Of a stretch of 64,000 nt of DNA, positions 60,433-64,000 are shown one piece after another. How positions within the stretch are numbered: position 1 is the first letter of the stretch; every line of letters starts with the position of its first letter. Below the pieces are notes generated by a model, which was not told the origin of the DNA, ran no database searches, and was given only the letters and a program-made list of their open reading frames with translations. Made by a program: the position numbers and the translations under genes. Source of the DNA: Sulfitobacter faviae (GTDB lineage: Bacteria > Pseudomonadota > Alphaproteobacteria > Rhodobacterales > Rhodobacteraceae); assembly GCF_029870955.1 (NCBI RefSeq), contig NZ_PGFQ01000001.1:2046001-2110000 (forward strand), read 5' to 3'.

Positions 60433-61560
60433 TCTCGTCAATGCGGATGTGCTTCACCCGAGGGGCTGAGCCGTGCGCCGTTGTCTTTTTCCGATGGGGT
60501 GATTGCCGATGCCCCGGCCGGGCGGCCTGTCGATCTGACCGGCTTTCAAGTCTTGCCAGGGATCGTCGATCTGCATGGCGACGCGTTCGAGCGGCATCTG
60601 GCACCGCGTCGCGGGGCGATGAAACAATTGTCCGAAGGGCTGGTCGCAGCGGAGGCAGAGCTCGCGGCCAATGGCATGACCACCGCGGTTTTGGCGCAAT
60701 TCGTCAGCTGGGAAGGCGGTCTGCGGGGGCTGGCGTTCGCAGATCAGGTCTTTAGTGGCATCCGCGACACCGCGCCGGAATTGGTCACCGACATCCGCCC
60801 GCAGCTTCGGTTCGAGACTCATATGCTCGACCTCTACGACAGCCTGCCGCAGCGCATGGCGGATTGGGGCGTGGGCTATGTGGTGTTCAACGATCACCTG
60901 CCGCATGATCGTTTGGCGGCGGGCAAGACCCCGAAACGGCTGGTCGGGCAGGCGCTGAAGGCCGGGCGCAGCCCGGAGAGCCATTTGGCACAGATGCAGG
61001 AGATGCACGCACGGCGCGATGAGGTGCCCGCGGCGCTGGACGGGCTTTGCGCGGAACTGGCGCAGCGTGGCGTTAAGATGGGCAGCCATGATGACCAGAC
61101 CGCCGAGGGCCGCGCCCTTTGGCGGGCGCGGGGCGTGACGCTGGCGGAATTCCCCGAAACGCAGGAGGCCGCCGAGGCCGCGCATGGAGCGGGGGATGCG
61201 GTCATCATGGGCGCGCCCAATGTGGTGCGCGGCGGGTCGCATAACGGCAACCTTTCGGCGCTGGACCTGATCACCATGGGGCTCTGTCACGCGCTGGCGT
61301 CGGATTACCATTACCCCTCGCCGCGCCGCGCCGCCTTGATGCTGGCGCAGAGCGGATTGCTGGACCTTGCGGGCGCTTGGGCGCTGGTCTCAGCCGGGCC
61401 GGCGCAGGTCTTGGGGCTTTCGGATCGCGGCACGCTGGCGCCGGGCAAACGCGCCGATATCGTCGTCTTGGACAAGGCCACGGGCCGCGTCGCCGCCACT
61501 TTCGCGGCGGGGCGGGTGAGCTTTATGTCCGGCGCGGTGGCGGATCGGTTCTTCGGCTGA
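60419..61560 (+). CDS. phnM: Alpha-D-ribose 1-methylphosphonate 5-triphosphate diphosphatase PhnM; frame broken at the N-terminus
   Basis: PhnM releases pyrophosphate in the C-P lyase pathway for phosphonate use. ATG 60419 begins [14 protein letters not shown]. The frame slips at CCC 60457-60459, and one added C continues [19 protein letters not shown] for 380 residues. Amidohydrolase features are [16 protein letters not shown] with metal His and Asp, [37 protein letters not shown] and [12 protein letters not shown]. No other phn gene is in the window, so this is an orphan or separated copy. Confidence 0.9.
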
Positions 61561-61562
61561 CC

Positions 61563-62633
61563 TCAGCCGCGGGTGATCTGGTTTACATGACCCATCTTGC
61601 GGCCCGGTTTGACCTCGGCCTTGCCGTAAAGATGCAACGCGGTGTCGCGGGCGCGGGCCAGTTCGGGCACGCGGTCCATGTCATCGCCGATGAGGTTGGT
61701 CATCACCACATCCGCATAGCGCTGCCCATCGCCCAAGGGCCATCCGGCCACGGCGCGGATATGCTGCTCGAACTGGTCGATGGTGCAGCCGTTCTGGGTC
61801 CAATGGCCAGAGTTATGCACCCGCGGGGCGATCTCATTCACGATCAGCCCCTGCGGCGTGACGAAAAGCTCGACCCCCATGACGCCGACGTAATCCAGCG
61901 CATTCAGCACGCGACCGGCAAGCAGCACCGCGTCGGTGCGCTGTGCGTTGCTAATCTTGGCGGGCACGGTGGTGGTATGCAGGATGCCGTCACGGTGGAC
62001 ATTCTCACCAGGGTCGAAACAGGCGACCTCTCCCGTGGCGCTGCGCGCGGCGATGACTGAGATCTCGGCGCTGAAGTTCACGAAACCTTCGAGCACGGAA
62101 GGCGCGCCGTTCATCTCGGCCCAGGCGGCGTCGAGGTCGGCATCGTCTTTCAGCCGCGCTTGCCCCTTGCCGTCATAGCCGAAACGGCGGGTCTTGAGGA
62201 TCGCGGGCGTGCCGATTTGGGCCACGGCGGTCTTGAGGCTGGCGGCGTCGGTCACATCGGCGAAAGGGGCCACGCGCAGGCCAAGATCGCCGAGGAAGGT
62301 TTTCTCGGTCAGCCGGTCTTGGGAAATGCGCAGCGCCTCGCGGCCCGGGCGCAGCGGGGTGATCGCCTCGACCACGTCGAGCGCTTCGGTGGGGATGTTC
62401 TCAAACTCGAAGGTGACGATGTCACAGGCGCGGGCGAAAGCCTCCAGCGCTTTGTGGTCGTCATAGGGGGCGGTGGTCACCGCATGGGCCACATCGGCGG
62501 CGGGCGGGTTGGCGCCCGGCTCGAAGATATGGGTGCGAAAGCCAAGCCGTGCAGCGGCGACAGAAAGCATGCGGCCCAATTGGCCGCCGCCCAGAATGCC
62601 GATGGTGGCGCCGGTTTGCAGGGGGTCAGTCAT
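61563..62633 (-). CDS. purK: 5-(carboxyamino)imidazole ribonucleotide synthase
   Basis: PurK carboxylates AIR to N5-CAIR with ATP and bicarbonate in purine synthesis. The ATP-grasp protein of 356 residues has [21 protein letters not shown] near residue 11, [30 protein letters not shown] and [18 protein letters not shown]. The start is ATG 62633, 8 bases inside the end of purE; the longer frame to 62714 is false. Coupled purE-purK fits consecutive steps. It is tail-to-tail with phnM, with 2 bases between. Confidence 0.95.
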   Translation of the reverse strand: MTDPLQTGATIGILGGGQLGRMLSVAAARLGFRTHIFEPGANPPAADVAHAVTTAPYDDHKALEAFARACDIVTFEFENIPTEALDVVEAITPLRPGREALRISQDRLTEKTFLGDLGLRVAPFADVTDAASLKTAVAQIGTPAILKTRRFGYDGKGQARLKDDADLDAAWAEMNGAPSVLEGFVNFSAEISVIAARSATGEVACFDPGENVHRDGILHTTTVPAKISNAQRTDAVLLAGRVLNALDYVGVMGVELFVTPQGLIVNEIAPRVHNSGHWTQNGCTIDQFEQHIRAVAGWPLGDGQRYADVVMTNLIGDDMDRVPELARARDTALHLYGKAEVKPGRKMGHVNQITRG

Positions 62634-63111
62634 GCGGCACCTCGGGGATCGAAGCGCTGAGCGCATCGCGCCAATCGTCCAGCCGCTTGGCCAATTCCGG
62701 GTCTTGCAGCGCAAGGATGCCCGCAGCCATCAGGGCGGCATTGGCCGCGCCTGCGGCACCGATGGCCATGGTCGCGACCGGGAAACCGCGCGGCATTTGC
62801 AGAATGGAATAGAGCGAATCCACACCCGACAGCGCCTTGGTCTGCACCGGCACGCCGATCACCGGCACCCGGGTTTTGGAGGCCGTCATGCCCGGCAAAT
62901 GCGCCGCCCCGCCTGCGCCCGCGATGATGACTTGCAAACCTCGGTCCACCGCCGTCTTGCCATAGTCCCAGAGCCGGTCCGGGGTGCGATGGGCCGAAAC
63001 GATGCGCGCCTCGAAGGGGATGTTAAGCTCGTCCAGCAGGGTTGCTGCTTCGCGCATGGTGGCCCAGTCGGACTGGGACCCCATGATGATGCCAACCGGG
63101 GGCGTGGTCAT
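62626..63111 (-). CDS. purE: N5-carboxyaminoimidazole ribonucleotide mutase
   Basis: PurE class I moves the carboxyl group of N5-CAIR to make CAIR. The 161-residue protein has [17 protein letters not shown] near residue 8, the catalytic His in [16 protein letters not shown] and [18 protein letters not shown]. The start is ATG 63111 and the end overlaps purK by 8 bases. Confidence 0.96.
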   Translation of the reverse strand: MTTPPVGIIMGSQSDWATMREAATLLDELNIPFEARIVSAHRTPDRLWDYGKTAVDRGLQVIIAGAGGAAHLPGMTASKTRVPVIGVPVQTKALSGVDSLYSILQMPRGFPVATMAIGAAGAANAALMAAGILALQDPELAKRLDDWRDALSASIPEVPHD

Positions 63112-63206
63112 TGCTGCGGGCCTTCTCTTGGTGGATCAGAGCGCGCACTATACCCATCACGGCCCATCTGGCAACGCCGATTGCCGCGGGTCATGGGGAT
63201 AATGGG

Positions 63207-63431
63207 TCAGGCGATGATATCGGGCGTCAGCCGGTCTTCGATCTGGGCGATCAAATCCTTGAGGCGCAGTTTGCGTTTCTTGAGCCGTTGCAGGGTCAGT
63301 TGATCCCCGGTGCCGCGTTCGACCAGCGCATGGATGGCGTCATCCAAATCGCGATGTTCCCGTCGAAAGACCTCAAGCTCGACACGCAGCACTTCGTCCG
63401 TTTTCATCGACAGATCGGTAGGGGCATTCAT
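63207..63431 (-). CDS. YdcH/DUF465 family small protein
   Basis: The 74-residue protein starts at ATG 63431 (MNAPTDLSMKTDEVLRVELE). It contains RREHRDLDDAIHALVERG and RLKKRKLRLKDLIAQIEDRL, the helical pair of the YdcH (DUF465) family. The frame extends 18 codons upstream, but that part lies in non-coding sequence. It is related in type to the protein at 19510-19674. It lies upstream of purE on the same strand with a 95-base gap. Confidence 0.82.
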   Translation of the reverse strand: MNAPTDLSMKTDEVLRVELEVFRREHRDLDDAIHALVERGTGDQLTLQRLKKRKLRLKDLIAQIEDRLTPDIIA

Positions 63432-63496
63432 GGGCAGGTGATTCCGTTGGGCATCTGAACCTTGAATATAAGCGGTTGAGATCATTTGGCATAGCC

Positions 63497-63524
63497 CTTG
63501 CGCCCTTGCCCAAGCCCCCCATAT
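63497..63524 (+). promoter_or_regulatory. RpoH (sigma-32)-type heat-shock promoter of hsp20
   Basis: CTTGCGC (63497-63503), 14 bases, then CCCATAT (63518-63524) resembles the sigma-32 consensus CTTGAAA-N13-15-CCCATNT: the CTTG core and the whole -10 fit. The inferred start lies near 63531. Confidence 0.5.
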
Positions 63525-63529
63525 TCAAT

Positions 63530-63593
63530 GCAACGGGCTGCCGGTTGCGGGGCCTGTGAAACACTGTCGCTTGACCTGATAAGGACGTGTCGC
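63530..63593 (+). promoter_or_regulatory. ROSE-like RNA thermometer in the hsp20 leader
   Basis: Two hairpins fill the leader. Hairpin 1 pairs GCAAC (63530-63534) with GTTGC (63544-63548). Hairpin 2 pairs ACAC (63561-63564) with GTGT (63587-63590) and places TCGCT (63567-63571), the ROSE UYGCU motif, opposite the AGGA ribosome site (63582-63585). The pairing allows a G-G contact at 63569/63583, as in known ROSE hairpins. Melting on heating would expose the site. This is a hand fold and has not been computed. Confidence 0.5.
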
Positions 63594-64000
63594 ATGACGA
63601 AATTAACGCTTGCCTCTTACCCGCATATGCTCGGGTTTGAACAATTGGAACGGGTGCTCGAACGCAGCGCCAAGGCCGGAAACGAAGGTTATCCGCCGTT
63701 CAACATCGAACAAACCTCGGACTACAGCTATCGCATCACGCTGGCGGTGGCGGGTTTTTCGGAACAGGATCTGTCGATAACCGTTGAGGATAGACAGCTC
63801 GTGATCCGTGGGCGTCAGTCCGACGATGGCGAAGACCGGGTGTTTCTGCACCGTGGAATCGCCGCGCGTCAATTCCAACGCTCGTTCGTACTGGCCGATG
63901 GGGTCGATGTGGGCGAAGCGGTTATGGAGAATGGTCTGCTGCATGTCGACCTGACCCGCGCCAAGCCTGAAACGGTGGTTCAAACCATCAAGATCAAGAA
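63594..64000 (+). CDS. Small heat-shock protein Hsp20/IbpA type, 3' end cut by window edge
   Basis: ATG 63594, with AGGA 8 bases upstream, opens MTKLTLASYPHMLGFEQLERVL. A PPFNIEQTSDYSYRITLAVAGFSEQDLSI segment starts the alpha-crystallin domain. DRQLVIRGRQ, the IAARQFQRSFVLADGV stretch and MENGLLHVDLTRAKP complete it. That is the IbpA/HspA class A pattern of Alphaproteobacteria. The frame is open to base 64000 (135 codons), so the C-terminal tail is missing. It was not in the supplied frames because it has no stop in the window. Confidence 0.92.
   Translation, partial: MTKLTLASYPHMLGFEQLERVLERSAKAGNEGYPPFNIEQTSDYSYRITLAVAGFSEQDLSITVEDRQLVIRGRQSDDGEDRVFLHRGIAARQFQRSFVLADGVDVGEAVMENGLLHVDLTRAKPETVVQTIKIK

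Overview
The window is a high-GC stretch of a bacterial chromosome. Gene content and order point to the Rhodobacterales (Roseobacter group) of the Alphaproteobacteria. The evidence includes a stand-alone F1 ATP synthase operon (atpHAGDC) without F0 genes, a 44-codon aa3 oxidase subunit IV, PHB genes phaA/phaB, a long acyl-CoA dehydrogenase with ETF-ubiquinone oxidoreductase, a DUF2125 protein, an ExbB/OmpA pair and an H-type lectin beside atpC. The genus cannot be fixed from the sequence. Nearly all of the window is coding. I saw no rRNA, tRNA, CRISPR array, insertion sequence or prophage.

Layout. 1-6.7 kb: DsbD-like protein (cut by the left edge), YqgE, Sua5, a broken-frame acyl-CoA dehydrogenase, an MBL hydrolase, DUF6173, aa3 oxidase subunit IV and a lipoprotein. 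6.7-12.6 kb: AzlCD exporter, a molybdenum cofactor run (fdhD, mobA, mobB-moeA fusion), a two-helix membrane protein and greA. 13-19.7 kb: ETF-QO, TPR protein, ispE, ispB, DUF2007, a TrmN6-like methyltransferase and a YdcH-like protein. 19.8-24.3 kb: phaB/phaA, an EAL protein, tag and rpsD. 24.4-37.1 kb: hisC, an arogenate/prephenate dehydrogenase, an extensin-like peptidase, DUF2125, chaC, the ExbB-like/OmpA coiled-coil pair, an M23 peptidase, clpA, gloB and a methyltransferase. 37.4-42.8 kb: F1 ATP synthase and the lectin. 42.8-51 kb: prs, an isomerase, an alpha/beta hydrolase, ltaE, a YcgN-like protein, ribF, a MaoC hydratase, a HAD phosphatase, a family II pyrophosphatase and DUF2161. 51-53.2 kb: groES-groEL under a CIRCE operator. 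53.3-58.1 kb: a signalling island of a response regulator, a membrane histidine kinase, a Tat-exported solute-binding protein and a second histidine kinase. 58.3-64 kb: DMT transporter, NUDIX, lipase, phnM, purK/purE, a second YdcH-like protein and an Hsp20 gene (cut by the right edge).

How the genes fit together. Acyl-CoA dehydrogenase, ETF-QO, oxidase subunit IV and F1-ATPase describe electron flow from acyl-CoA to ATP. PhaA, PhaB and possibly the MaoC hydratase feed PHB metabolism. FdhD, MobA and MobB-MoeA serve molybdoenzymes such as formate dehydrogenase. GroESL (CIRCE), ClpA and Hsp20 (RpoH-like promoter plus a ROSE-like leader) are the protein quality-control genes.

Two points matter most to a user. 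First, eleven genes are interrupted by sixteen apparent one-base losses, almost all in short G or C runs. The loss is always a missing base, and adding one base at each site restores a full-length family protein. This looks like systematic under-calling of GC homopolymers rather than gene decay. Second, the best candidates for little-described biology are the 53.3-58.1 kb sensory island, the ExbB-like/long-coiled-coil OmpA pair at 28.9-32.1 kb and the ROSE-like thermometer in front of hsp20.
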